Under the pieces are notes generated by a model, which did not search any database, was not told the DNA's origin, and worked only from the letters and a program-made list of their open reading frames with translations. The position numbers and the translations under genes are program-made. This document shows positions 35,430-44,304 of a DNA stretch of 64,000 nucleotides, piece after piece. Source of the DNA: Lichenicola sp965198575. Its GTDB lineage: Bacteria > Pseudomonadota > Alphaproteobacteria > Acetobacterales > Acetobacteraceae. The DNA lies in assembly GCF_965198575.1 (NCBI RefSeq), contig NZ_OZ240671.1, forward strand, positions 2,790,001 to 2,854,000. Reading direction: 5' to 3'. Position 1 is the stretch's first letter. Each line of letters starts with the position of its first letter.

Positions 35430-36803
35430 ATGGCAAAAGAGCGCGACATCGACCGCGGCAGCAGCGTGTTCGGCGAGATCCGCAGGCTGGCCCGAACGTC
35501 CGGGGCGGTCGGCGGCATCGCTGCCCGGCTTGCAGGATCGCGCATCGGCATCCGCACCGACAAGACGGCGCATGCGGAGGATCTGCGGGCGGTTCTGGGC
35601 GGCCTGAAGGGTCCGCTGATGAAGGTGGCCCAGCTGCTCTCGACGATCCCCGACGCGCTGCCCGAGGAATACGCCCAGGAACTCGCCCATCTGCAGGCCA
35701 ATGCGCCTGCGATGGGATGGTCGTTCGTGCGCCGGCGGATGTCGGCCGAGCTCGGACCCGAGTGGGAGAAGCGCTACGCGTCGTTCGACCGGGAGGCGGC
35801 GGCGGCGGCAAGCCTTGGTCAGGTGCATCGGGCAAGGCTGCATGACGGTCGCGAGGTCGCCGCCAAGCTGCAATATCCCGACATGATCTCGACGGTGGAG
35901 GCCGATCTGCGGCAGCTGCGCGTCGCGATGGCGCTGTATCACCGGCTGGACAGCGCCATCCAGTCTGACGAGGTCTATAAGGAACTTGCCGAACGGCTGC
36001 GCGAGGAACTCGATTATGGGCGCGAGGCGTCGCATCTCAGGTTGTACCGGAACATGCTCGCCGGGCAGCCAAGGATCAGCATTCCGGAGCCGATTGAGGA
36101 CCTGTCCACGTCCCGGCTGCTCACCATGACCTGGCTCGATGGCCGCTCGCTCCAATCCTACGTCGATAGCAATCCCTCGATGGAGGAGCGGAACGACACT
36201 GCGCGTGCGCTCTTCAACGCCTGGTATCTGCCGTTCTATCGTTTCGGTGTCATCCATGGCGACCCGCATCTCGGCAATTTCCAGGTCCGGCCCGATAACG
36301 GTCTCAACCTGTTCGATTTCGGTGCGATCCGCATTTTCCGGCCAGCCTTCGTGCAGGGCGTGATCGACCTGCACCAGGCGATCGAGCGCAACGACGACGA
36401 CCAGGCCTATCACGCCTACCAGAGCTGGGGTTTCACCAACCTCACGCGCGAGACGATGGAGGTGCTCAACGAGTGGGCGCGTTTCATCTACGAGCCGCTG
36501 CTGCAGGATCGCGTGCGGCAGATCCAGGAAAGTGACGACCCTGCATTCGGTCGAACCGTCGCCGAGCGCGTGCATGCCGGACTGCAGCGGACGGGAGGCG
36601 TCAAGCCGCCGCGCGAGTTCGTGCTGATCGACCGTTCGGCCGTCGGTCTGGGGAGCGTGTTCCTGCGCCTCAAGGCTCGCCTGAACTGGCACCGGCTCTA
36701 TCATGAGATGGTCGAGGGCTTCGACAAGCAACAGCTCGCAGAGCGTCAGGCGGCCGCACTGGTTGAGGCGCGGGTCCCGGCTCCGATCGCCACGCCCGCC
36801 TGA
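35430..36803 (+). CDS. ABC1/UbiB-family (AarF-like) kinase-like protein
   Basis: 457-residue atypical kinase. The family-specific KxGQ region reads LMKVAQLLSTIPDALPEEY (near residue 65) with Ala in place of the usual Gly. The alanine-rich nucleotide loop AAAAASLGQVHRARL follows at about 118, then KLQYP with the ATP-binding Lys, the catalytic GVIHGDPHLGNF and DFGAIR. Members with this KVAQ form occur widely; whether they serve ubiquinone synthesis like UbiB or another lipid process is not settled. No transmembrane tail is apparent. It is co-transcribed with pepF and convergent with the paoC-like gene. Confidence 0.88.
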   Translation: MAKERDIDRGSSVFGEIRRLARTSGAVGGIAARLAGSRIGIRTDKTAHAEDLRAVLGGLKGPLMKVAQLLSTIPDALPEEYAQELAHLQANAPAMGWSFVRRRMSAELGPEWEKRYASFDREAAAAASLGQVHRARLHDGREVAAKLQYPDMISTVEADLRQLRVAMALYHRLDSAIQSDEVYKELAERLREELDYGREASHLRLYRNMLAGQPRISIPEPIEDLSTSRLLTMTWLDGRSLQSYVDSNPSMEERNDTARALFNAWYLPFYRFGVIHGDPHLGNFQVRPDNGLNLFDFGAIRIFRPAFVQGVIDLHQAIERNDDDQAYHAYQSWGFTNLTRETMEVLNEWARFIYEPLLQDRVRQIQESDDPAFGRTVAERVHAGLQRTGGVKPPREFVLIDRSAVGLGSVFLRLKARLNWHRLYHEMVEGFDKQQLAERQAAALVEARVPAPIATPA

Positions 36804-36828
36804 ACGATCGCGGGCGCGCGGAGACTGC

Positions 36829-39138
36829 CTAGAGCAGTTTTTCCGGAGTGATCGGCAGGGTGCGGACCCGCGTGCCGGTCGCGTTGAACACCGCGTTGGC
36901 GACCGCGGCACCTGTCCCGGTGATCCCGATCTCACCGATGCCGCGTGCACCCATCGGCGCGTGCGGGTCCGGGATGTCGGTCCAGATGACCTCGATCGGC
37001 GGCACGTCCCCGTGCACCGGCACGTGATACTCGGCGAGGCTCGCATTGGTGATGCGTCCGTTGCGCTCGTCGAACTGGGCTTCCTCCATCAGTGCCAGGC
37101 CGAGCCCCATGATGATGCCGCCGCGGAACTGGCTCGTTGCGGTTTTCGCATTCAGGATCCTGCCGCAATCGAACGAGCCGAGGAAACGGCTGATGCGGGT
37201 TTCGCCCGTGACCGCATTGACCCGTGCCTCGCAGAATACCGCGCCATGCGAATGCATCGACCAGTGCTCGGTCTCGAGCGGCTTCGGCGCCTGGCCTTCG
37301 GCAACAACGCTGTCGCGGCCGGCGCGTGACAGGATCGAGGCGTAGCTCTCGTGACGCGACGGCTCGTCGAGTGACGCCAGGCCCGCATCGACGCCGCCGA
37401 CCTCGTCCGGCTTCAGGCCCGCAAGCGGAGAGTCGTTGCCGGCGAGCTTGAGCAGTTCGGCAACCAGTACGTGTTGTGCGGCCATGACCGACGCCCCGAT
37501 CGAGGCCGTCTGTTGTGATCCGCCCGCGAGCACCACGCCCGGCAGGGAGGAGTCGCCGTAAGTTACGCTGACCTGCTCCATCGCCAGCCCGAGCCGTTCC
37601 GCGGCGACCTGGGTATGCACTGTCGCGGTGCCCATTCCCATCTCGTGTGCCGCAATCTCGATCCTTGCCTGTCCGTCGCGTGTGAGCGTGATGCGCGCGG
37701 CGCCGCCCGGCATGCGGTAGTATGGGTACGTGGCGGTTGCACAGCCGAGCCCGATCAGCCACTCGCCCTCCCGTCGCGCACCGGGCCTGCCACGCTTGTC
37801 CCAGCCGAACCGTGCGGCACCCGCACGCCAGGCCGCCACGATGTCGCGCTGCGAGAACGCGACACCGGTGGTGGGATCGCGTTCCGGCTCGTTGCGGATC
37901 CTGAGCTCGACCGGATCGATGCCGATCTGATCGGCAAGTTCGTCGATTGCGGATTCGAGTGCGAATGTGCCCACTGCCTCGCCAGGCGCCCGCATGAAGG
38001 TGGTGGCGATCGTGTCGAGCCGCACGACCTCGACGTCGAGCTTGAACGTCTCCGACGCATAGGCGCTGCGTGTGCCGACGATGAAGGGTTCCGGCATCGC
38101 GTTGTGCGGCGTCATCGCGACCGTCCCGGTATGGATGATCGCCTTGAATGTCCCGTCCGCATCGGCCGCAAGTGCAACGCGCTGCTCGGTGAGGCCGCGA
38201 CCACCGACGATCCGGAACACACCCTCTCGCGACAAGGCGATGCGCACCGGCCGGCCGGCGAGCCGCGACGCCGCCGCACCCAGGATCTGATGCTGCCACA
38301 CGGTCTTGCCGCCGAAACCGCCGCCGACATAGGGCGAGGTGACGTGCACCTGGGCCTCGTCGATCCCGAACACCTGGCCGATCGACCAGGCGGTGTGCAC
38401 GACGCACTGGCTGGCGTCGTGGATCCGCAGGCTGTCACCGTCCCAGGCGACCGTCGCGGCGTGCGGCTCGATCGCATTGTGATTGTGGCGCGGCGTCGTG
38501 TAGGCCTGGTCGATCTTGAACGGTGCGGCGGCCAGCGCTGCCTCGGCATCACCGATCGCGAGCTGCAGCTTCTCGCCCATGAACTCGGCCGGTTCCGCCC
38601 CTTCCGCGCGTGCGGCCGCGAACGATGTCATGGCCGGCTCGGCCTCGTAGCTCATCCGGATCAGCCGCTTGGCGTGGTCCGCCTGCTCCTGACTGGATGC
38701 GAGGACCACGGCCATCGGCTGGCCGTTCCAGTGCACGCGCTCGTCCTGCATGACAGGAACAGTGTCGCCAGCCGCCGCCTTCGACGCGGTTCCGAACAGC
38801 GGCGGGGCCTTCATGCGCGGTGCGTTGCGCCAGGTCATGACCAGGACCACGCCCGGCGCCGCTTCCGCCGCCGTGGTGTCGATCGAGGCGATCCGGCCTT
38901 TGGCGATCGTGCTGTAGAGAACTGCGGCGTAGGCCATGTCCTCGAGCGGAAACTCGGCCGCGAACCGTGCCGCGCCGGAGACCTTCAACGCGCCGTCGAG
39001 GCGGGAGACCGGTGCGCCGATCAGTCCGTGCTTGTGGGTCATCAGCGGATCGGGACGTCCGTTCGGCATCCAGCCGTCGGGTGCGAGCTGGACCGCCTTC
39101 TTCATCACGGCCTGGGCCGCATCCTTGATGATGCTCAT
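36829..39138 (-). CDS. paoC: Aldehyde oxidoreductase molybdenum-binding subunit (PaoC/YagR-like)
   Basis: 769-residue large subunit of a xanthine oxidase-family enzyme that carries the molybdenum cofactor and oxidises aldehydes. Motifs include GAPVSRLDGALKVSGAARFAAEFP at the start, the cofactor loop SPYVGGGFGGKTVWQHQ (about 275), TFMRAPGEAVGTFALESAIDELA, GGSQQTASIGASVMAA and the catalytic Glu in GARGIGEIGITGTGAAVANAV near the C terminus. The start overlaps the paoB-like stop by 4 nt. A molybdenum-insertase (PaoD/XdhC) gene is not present in the window. Confidence 0.9.
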   Translation of the reverse strand: MSIIKDAAQAVMKKAVQLAPDGWMPNGRPDPLMTHKHGLIGAPVSRLDGALKVSGAARFAAEFPLEDMAYAAVLYSTIAKGRIASIDTTAAEAAPGVVLVMTWRNAPRMKAPPLFGTASKAAAGDTVPVMQDERVHWNGQPMAVVLASSQEQADHAKRLIRMSYEAEPAMTSFAAARAEGAEPAEFMGEKLQLAIGDAEAALAAAPFKIDQAYTTPRHNHNAIEPHAATVAWDGDSLRIHDASQCVVHTAWSIGQVFGIDEAQVHVTSPYVGGGFGGKTVWQHQILGAAASRLAGRPVRIALSREGVFRIVGGRGLTEQRVALAADADGTFKAIIHTGTVAMTPHNAMPEPFIVGTRSAYASETFKLDVEVVRLDTIATTFMRAPGEAVGTFALESAIDELADQIGIDPVELRIRNEPERDPTTGVAFSQRDIVAAWRAGAARFGWDKRGRPGARREGEWLIGLGCATATYPYYRMPGGAARITLTRDGQARIEIAAHEMGMGTATVHTQVAAERLGLAMEQVSVTYGDSSLPGVVLAGGSQQTASIGASVMAAQHVLVAELLKLAGNDSPLAGLKPDEVGGVDAGLASLDEPSRHESYASILSRAGRDSVVAEGQAPKPLETEHWSMHSHGAVFCEARVNAVTGETRISRFLGSFDCGRILNAKTATSQFRGGIIMGLGLALMEEAQFDERNGRITNASLAEYHVPVHGDVPPIEVIWTDIPDPHAPMGARGIGEIGITGTGAAVANAVFNATGTRVRTLPITPEKLL

Positions 39139-40118
39139 GCCTGCATCTCCGTGAGTTCGCCGAGCACCGCGGCGATCACCCGCCGGGTGAGCTCGATCTT
39201 GTAGGCGTTGTGCAGGAGCGGGACGGCATCCGCGAGTTCCGCATCCGCAGCGTCGAGAAATGCCGCGTGATCCGCCTTGCGACCACGCAACGCCGCTTCG
39301 GCTTTAAGCGCGCGCCAGGGCTTGGGTGCGACACCGCCGAGGGCGATACGCACATCCGCGACGGTGTCGCCGTCGAGCTCGAGCACCGCTGCAACCGACA
39401 CCAGTGCAAAGGCGTAACTCGCCCGGTCGCGCACCTTGCGATATGTCGAACGTTGACCGCCCTGCAGGGCAGGGATCGAAACTTCCGTGATGAGCTCGCC
39501 CGGCGACAGCACTGTCTCGATGTCCGGGTGCCCGGCGGGAAGCGTGTGCAGCCCTGCGAGTGGCACCGACCGTTCGCCCGCGGCACCGCGCAGATGCACA
39601 ACGGCGTCGAGGGCGGCGAGCGCTACGGCCATGTCGGACGGATGGGTTGCGACACACGCGGGTGAGGCCCCCAGGATGGCGTGGTTGCGGTTGAAGCCGT
39701 CGATTGCGTCACAGCCTTCGCCGGGATGACGCTTGTTGCAGCGGGATGCATCGTCATAGAAATAGGTGCACCGCGTGCGCTGCAGGATATTGCCGCCGAC
39801 CGTCGCCATGTTGCGGATCTGCGCCGACGCACCGGCGGTGATCGCGCGTGACAGCACCGGATAACGCGTGCGGACCGCGTGGTGCTCGGCAAGCATCGTG
39901 TTGCGCACGGCGGCTCCGACCACGAGGCCGCCATCCCCGGTCTCTGAGATCGCGTCGGACAGGCCGGTGACGTCGACCAGTGCTGCGGGCGCCTCGATGG
40001 TTTCGCGCATCAGGTCGACGAGATTGGTGCCGCCGCCGAGATAGCGCGCCGAGGCCGCCCCGCCGAGACGCACGGCCTCTCCGGGATCGGTGGCGCGTGC
40101 ATAGGTGAAGGGGGTCAT
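39135..40118 (-). CDS. paoB: Aldehyde oxidoreductase FAD-binding subunit (PaoB/YagS-like)
   Basis: 327-residue FAD subunit. The FAD motif ARYLGGGTNLVDLM is near residue 25 and the second ATVGGNILQRTRC near 105. Four cysteines at 117, 127, 136 and 155 match the extra [4Fe-4S] cluster that distinguishes PaoB from xanthine dehydrogenase FAD subunits, which is the main reason for the Pao assignment. ATG 40118 is used; it overlaps the paoA-like stop (ATGA), and the gene overlaps paoC by 4 nt. Confidence 0.9.
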   Translation of the reverse strand: MTPFTYARATDPGEAVRLGGAASARYLGGGTNLVDLMRETIEAPAALVDVTGLSDAISETGDGGLVVGAAVRNTMLAEHHAVRTRYPVLSRAITAGASAQIRNMATVGGNILQRTRCTYFYDDASRCNKRHPGEGCDAIDGFNRNHAILGASPACVATHPSDMAVALAALDAVVHLRGAAGERSVPLAGLHTLPAGHPDIETVLSPGELITEVSIPALQGGQRSTYRKVRDRASYAFALVSVAAVLELDGDTVADVRIALGGVAPKPWRALKAEAALRGRKADHAAFLDAADAELADAVPLLHNAYKIELTRRVIAAVLGELTEMQA

Positions 40119-40618
40119 TCCGCGGCCTCCGCATAGGTGGAGCACACCGCATCGACGATGCCGTTATAGGCACCGCAGCGGCACAGGTTCCCGCTCAGGC
40201 GTTCGCGGACCTCGTCCGGCGTGAGCGCGATCGTCCCGGAGGCAAGATCGGCCGTCACGTGGCTGGGCGAGCCGCGACGCAGTTCCTCCATCATGCCGAC
40301 GACCGAGCAGATCTGCCCGGGCGTGCAATAGCCGCACTGGAACCCGTCATGCTCGATGAAGGCGGCCTGCAGCGGATGCAGGTCGTCGCCCGCCAGCCCC
40401 TCGATGGTGGTGACCGAGCGGCCCTCGTACTGGACAGCCAGCGCCAGGCAGGACAGCACGCGCGTCCCGTCCACAAGAACGGTGCAGGCGCCGCATGCGC
40501 CCTGGTTGCAACCCTTCTTGGTGCCCGCGAGAAGCAGGTGCTCGCGGAGGAAATCAAGCAGCGAGACGCGTGGATCATCCGGCAGGATTGCCATGGATCC
40601 GTTGATGCGGATGCTCAC
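40115..40618 (-). CDS. paoA: Aldehyde oxidoreductase iron-sulfur subunit (PaoA/YagT-like)
   Basis: 167-residue two-[2Fe-2S] subunit. The plant-type cluster ligands are Cys 37, 42, 45 and 57 (KKGCNQGACGACTVLVDG ... SCLA). The second cluster uses Cys 95 and 98 (FQCGYCTPGQ) and Cys 146 and 148 (GNLCRCGAY). E. coli PaoA has a twin-arginine signal that exports the whole complex, and here the protein starts MSIRINGS with no twin-arginine, so this enzyme is probably cytoplasmic. It is first in the paoA-paoB-paoC operon. Confidence 0.92.
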   Translation of the reverse strand: MSIRINGSMAILPDDPRVSLLDFLREHLLLAGTKKGCNQGACGACTVLVDGTRVLSCLALAVQYEGRSVTTIEGLAGDDLHPLQAAFIEHDGFQCGYCTPGQICSVVGMMEELRRGSPSHVTADLASGTIALTPDEVRERLSGNLCRCGAYNGIVDAVCSTYAEAAE

Positions 40619-40964
40619 GTTGTTTCCTCCTTGCAGAGCGTTCGGCCGCTGGTCGCCCGGGGGGCATGGCCTCTGGTCAGGTTAGAAGCCGCCTTCATCG
40701 CAGTCCATGACGGATCCTGGCAGGCAGTCCGCCGGCTGCGGGCTGCAGGCTGCGCCATCCGATCCGACTCCTGGCCGGCCACGCGAAGCATCATGGCGTC
40801 GACATGGCTCATCCGGGTCAAGGGCATGCGTGTCGACGAGAATGCTGTCGGAGGCGAGGTCGATCGGAAGAAGGCGCGCGATGGTGCGTCGTCGGACAGC
40901 AGCCGGGTCGCCGAAGAGGCTGTCCTGCTCGACCGCCGCCCGGGTGCCATAAGCGCGGGCCTGA
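40619..40964. other. Non-coding stretch upstream of paoA
   Basis: About 345 nt between paoA and the XRE regulator stop. Minus-strand open frames through it run on from the regulator but are not recognisable proteins. It probably holds the paoABC promoter. I see no clear palindrome or -35/-10 pair. Confidence 0.4.
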
Positions 40965-41831
40965 TCAACCGCTGCGGGAGAGCAGCGTCTGCAGGTGGCG
41001 GATGATCTCGGTCGGCTGGATGCTGGCACCCCGCACGATCTGGTCGAAATGTCGCGTCAGGGCGCGGATATGCTCGGTCGAGTGGAACACGAAATAGGTC
41101 TGCCCGAGATAGATCGCGGCGCGTAACGGACCGAACACCGTGAGCGGCACCGAGAACAGCAGCCGGCGGTCGTAGAGGAACAGCCGGAACCGCGGATACA
41201 GCTCGTCGCAGAGGGCGATCACCTGCTCGATCTGGGCGCGCCGCACGCTCGGTGGCACCAGGCGCCAGATATCCTCGCCGCGGGCCAGCGCCTCCAACGT
41301 CTGCAGGGCGGTGCAGCACTCGATCTCGGTCTCGGGCTGGCGCAGATACTCGAGCCGCGACTGGGTGATCTCGATCCTGCGGCGCGGCCCGAGCGGCACG
41401 AAATGCCCGTATTCCGCCTCGATGATCGCCTCGGTCTTGAGCACGTCCGGAAAGGTCGTCGGGATGTGGCGGATGCGGTAGCCGGCGGCCTCGCGATGCC
41501 ATTGCAGCAGCCGCTCATCCAGCGGGCTCGGTGCATCGCGCTCGATCTGCAGGCTCTCGGTGACCACGCCCGCGGTCATCTGGTCGTCCTGGCTGAGGCC
41601 GAGCAGCCAGTCGAGCGACGTGCTGCCCACCTGGGCGATCGCGGCGAGGGACTCCACCCGCGGCAGCCGGTCGGCCCCATCCGTCAGCAGCTGCGACAGG
41701 GTGCTGCGGTCGATCCCGGCGGCGCGGGCGAAGTCGGTCTGGCTGAGCTCCGAGCGGGCCAGCACCAGGCGCAAGCGCTGCTGGAACAGCGGCAGCAGGA
41801 TGCGTCGGTCGAAGCTCCCGAGGGTGGTCAT
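40965..41831 (-). CDS. XRE family helix-turn-helix regulator
   Basis: 288-residue DNA-binding protein. An N-terminal XRE helix-turn-helix lies at about residues 31-85 (ELSQTDFARAAGIDRSTLSQLLTDGADRLPRVESLAAIAQVG). The rest is a single domain of about 190 residues containing IEAEYGHFVPLGPRRRIEITQSRLEYLRQPETEIECCTALQTLEALARGEDIWRLV and a C-terminal QTYFVFHSTEHIRALTRHFDQIVRGA. ATG 41831 is chosen, with ATG 41870 as alternative. It lies between the paoABC operon (same strand) and the desaturase gene (divergent), so it could control either. Confidence 0.78.
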   Translation of the reverse strand: MTTLGSFDRRILLPLFQQRLRLVLARSELSQTDFARAAGIDRSTLSQLLTDGADRLPRVESLAAIAQVGSTSLDWLLGLSQDDQMTAGVVTESLQIERDAPSPLDERLLQWHREAAGYRIRHIPTTFPDVLKTEAIIEAEYGHFVPLGPRRRIEITQSRLEYLRQPETEIECCTALQTLEALARGEDIWRLVPPSVRRAQIEQVIALCDELYPRFRLFLYDRRLLFSVPLTVFGPLRAAIYLGQTYFVFHSTEHIRALTRHFDQIVRGASIQPTEIIRHLQTLLSRSG

Positions 41832-42019
41832 GAGGCGCAGCATCCGTCCTGTGGAGCGATCGATCCGCATATGTCGTGACAATACAACAGCTGCGGCGTT
41901 CAAAGCGCAAATGAAGCACTCCGGGGGCAAACGCGGCAACCCGTTCTTAAGGATATGCGCGCATCCTGTAGCTAGAGCCGCCGCCGGCGCGGTGTTTGCC
42001 TTGCGGCAGGAGGGACAGG

Positions 42020-42997
42020 ATGCGGGTCGGAGCGGCACTTCATCGGCTGGCGCTGCGTCTCGAGGCGCCGACCTGGGTGCTGGCGGTAATGATCTATGGC
42101 AGCTGGCTGGCCCTGACGTTCTGGTGGAACCGGCTCCCGCTCCTTGTCGTGCTGCCATTGGCCGCGTGGATCTGCGCGTGGCAGATGTCGCTGCAGCACG
42201 AGCTCATGCACGGCCATCCGACGCGCAACGAGCGCATCAACACGGCGCTGGCCAGTCCGCCGCTCAATCTCTGGCTGCCCTACAGCCTCTATCGAGAGCA
42301 GCACCTGCGCCATCACCGCCACGCCTACCTGACCGATCCGCTCGAGGATCCGGAAAGCACCTATCTGTCGCCGGAAGCCTGGCGGGCGGCTCCGCCATGG
42401 CGGCGGCAGCTGCACACGGCCTGCAACACCACGGTCGGACGGCTGCTGCTCGGACCACTGCTCGCCATCACGCTGTTCTGGATCGCGCAGTTCCGGCTGG
42501 TCGGGCGGCCGCTCGCACGATGGCGGGTCTGGCTCGGCCATGCCGCCGGCGTCGCCGGGGTGATGGTCTGGGTGGTCGGCGTATGCAGGATCGAGGTACT
42601 CGCCTACCTCCTGTGCTTCGTTTACCCCGGGACCGCGCTGATCATGATCCGCTCGCTTGCCGAGCATCAGGCGGCGGACGATCCAGCGGACCGGACCGCG
42701 GTGGTTGAGCGCGCCGGGCTCCTCGGTTTGTTGTTCCTGCACAACAACCTGCATGCGCTGCACCACGAGCGGCCCGGATTGCCCTGGTACACCCTGCCCG
42801 CGGCGTGGCGGGTGTCACGAAGCCGCCTGATCGCCGGACGCTCGATCCCGATCTATCGCGGCTATTTCGACGTCGCGACCCGCTACGCGGTCCGACCGCA
42901 TCATCCCGGACCGCATCCGCTGCCGTTCGATTCCACCGTTGAAGCCGATGGCGACGTCGTCATGACGCACCATTCAAGGGCGGCCGCACGCCTTTGA
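42020..42997 (+). CDS. Membrane fatty acid desaturase
   Basis: 325-residue integral membrane di-iron enzyme. All three histidine boxes are present: HELMHGH at residues 60-66, HLRHHRH at 95-101 and HNNLHALHHE at 241-250, with LIMIRSLAEHQ as a further family segment. Hydrophobic segments flank the boxes (residues 28-50, 140-165, 175-210). The type matches alkane/fatty acid desaturases that modify acyl chains in membranes; the exact double-bond position is unknown. The ATG follows GGAGGGACAGG. It is divergent from the XRE regulator with 188 nt between. Confidence 0.9.
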   Translation: MRVGAALHRLALRLEAPTWVLAVMIYGSWLALTFWWNRLPLLVVLPLAAWICAWQMSLQHELMHGHPTRNERINTALASPPLNLWLPYSLYREQHLRHHRHAYLTDPLEDPESTYLSPEAWRAAPPWRRQLHTACNTTVGRLLLGPLLAITLFWIAQFRLVGRPLARWRVWLGHAAGVAGVMVWVVGVCRIEVLAYLLCFVYPGTALIMIRSLAEHQAADDPADRTAVVERAGLLGLLFLHNNLHALHHERPGLPWYTLPAAWRVSRSRLIAGRSIPIYRGYFDVATRYAVRPHHPGPHPLPFDSTVEADGDVVMTHHSRAAARL

Positions 42998-43006
42998 ACA
43001 GGGCCA

Positions 43007-43321
43007 TTGCCTGACGACAAGGCAGTCGCGCCATCAGGGCCTTCCCGGCTGCCCGGGTGGATCCTGCGTGTTCAGCACGAGGACGTGGTCGAGGATCTCG
43101 CGGCCAGCGTCAGGCGCCTGCTCGAGTTCTGCCACTTGCCGTTCGACCCGCGCTGCATCGAGTTCCACAGGACCGAGAAAAGCGTCCGCACCGCCATTTC
43201 GGAACAGGTGCGCCGACCGATCTTCAAGGACGGCCTCGACCAGTGGCGGAATTTCGAACCGTGGCTCGGTCCGCCCCGCGATGCGCTCGCCGGGGTGGAC
43301 GCTGCCGGCAGCCACAGCTAA
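43007..43321 (+). pseudogene. C-terminal fragment of a TPR-sulfotransferase
   Basis: About 90 residues match the C-terminal end of tetratricopeptide/sulfotransferase proteins: RVQHEDVVEDLAASVRRLLEFCHLPFDPRCIEFHRTEKSVRTAISEQVRRPIFKDGLDQWRNFEPWLGP is the segment after the catalytic core, and the PAPS-binding loop and TPR array are missing. The frame has only a TTG near its beginning and no ribosome site, so it is most likely a remnant of a deleted gene. It lies 9 nt behind the desaturase and 39 nt before a peptidase gene. Confidence 0.7.
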
Positions 43322-43360
43322 TGCCCTGATCGTCCGAACCGAGATGGGGTCTCTACCGAC

Positions 43361-44287
43361 ATGACGAAGCAGTGGATGCGCGGATCGACCGTTGCTGGAC
43401 TCGTCGGGTTGGCGATTTCCATGTGCGTGCACCCGGTGCAGGCGAGCGAGATCGTCCGCACGCCGGATGTCGATCTCGCCTACGATCGCGTCGGGGCCAC
43501 CACCGGTGCCGTGCCTCTGGTGGTGGTGAATGGCGGCCCCGGCCTAACCCACGCCTACATGCTGCAGAACGACGTCTGGGCCCGGTTGTCGCGGACCCGG
43601 ACCGTCGTGTTCTACGACCAGCGCGGCGTCGGCGGCTCGGTGTTGCGCCGGGCGGACGCGCCGCAGACGCTGGAGGCGCAGGTCGCTGATCTCGATGCCG
43701 TGCGGCGTGCGTTGGGAGCCGAGCGGGTCGATGTGCTGGGAGACTCGTTCGGCGGATTGATCGTTCTCGCCTACTCGCTAGCCCACCCGGAGCATGTCCG
43801 TCGCCTGGTGGTCAGTGACGGCCTGGCGTCGGTGAACGGGATGGCTCATCCGTTGCCGGATGTCTTCCCCGATCTCGACGAGGCGACCGACGCGCAAGCC
43901 AAGAGCCTGAACCCGCAGGCCGCCGCGGAGCTGCAACTGCGTACGCATATGCGGGAGTGTTTCTATGATCCCGATCTGGCGTCGCGCTACCTTGCCGGTT
44001 TCCACGGGCTCACGATTTCGCCCCAGGTTTCGGACCGCATGTCGGATGCGGTGGAGAAGGTCGATCTCGGTCCGGAGCTGCACCGGATTACGGCGCCTAC
44101 GTTGATCCTGACAGGAAGGTTCGATCTCAACGTCGCCTTCGTCACCGCCTGGAAAATGTTCAAGGCGATCCCGGGCGCCCGTTTCCACGTCTTCGAGCGC
44201 AGCGGACATCTTCCCTCGTACGAGGAGCCGGACGCCTATGTGCAGACGGTCGAGGCGTTCCTCGCGCCAATGCCGCCCGGCCGATAG
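43361..44287 (+). CDS. Secreted alpha/beta hydrolase, S33 proline iminopeptidase-like
   Basis: 308-residue protein with a signal peptide (residues 1-28, VGLAISMCVHPVQA). The hydrolase fold shows the proline-iminopeptidase HGGPG-like NGGPGLTHAYML (about residue 58), FYDQRGVGGS, the nucleophile elbow GDSFGG and the terminal His in RSGHLPSYEEPDAY. Proline iminopeptidases release N-terminal proline from short peptides, but this family also includes general hydrolases. The gene is convergent with the M20 hydrolase of the hut block, 17 nt away. Confidence 0.88.
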   Translation: MTKQWMRGSTVAGLVGLAISMCVHPVQASEIVRTPDVDLAYDRVGATTGAVPLVVVNGGPGLTHAYMLQNDVWARLSRTRTVVFYDQRGVGGSVLRRADAPQTLEAQVADLDAVRRALGAERVDVLGDSFGGLIVLAYSLAHPEHVRRLVVSDGLASVNGMAHPLPDVFPDLDEATDAQAKSLNPQAAAELQLRTHMRECFYDPDLASRYLAGFHGLTISPQVSDRMSDAVEKVDLGPELHRITAPTLILTGRFDLNVAFVTAWKMFKAIPGARFHVFERSGHLPSYEEPDAYVQTVEAFLAPMPPGR

Positions 44288-44304
44288 GGGATCGACCGCA
44301 GCGG

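Noticed and set aside
33552..37046. A minus-strand open frame of more than 1100 codons opposite pepF and the ABC1 kinase
   Set aside because: Both plus-strand genes are clear families with conserved catalytic motifs; the antisense translation has no family pattern and its length follows from high GC at third positions.
40682..41029. A possible 115-residue minus-strand protein upstream of paoA
   Set aside because: Overlaps the regulator's end, has biased composition and no recognisable motif.
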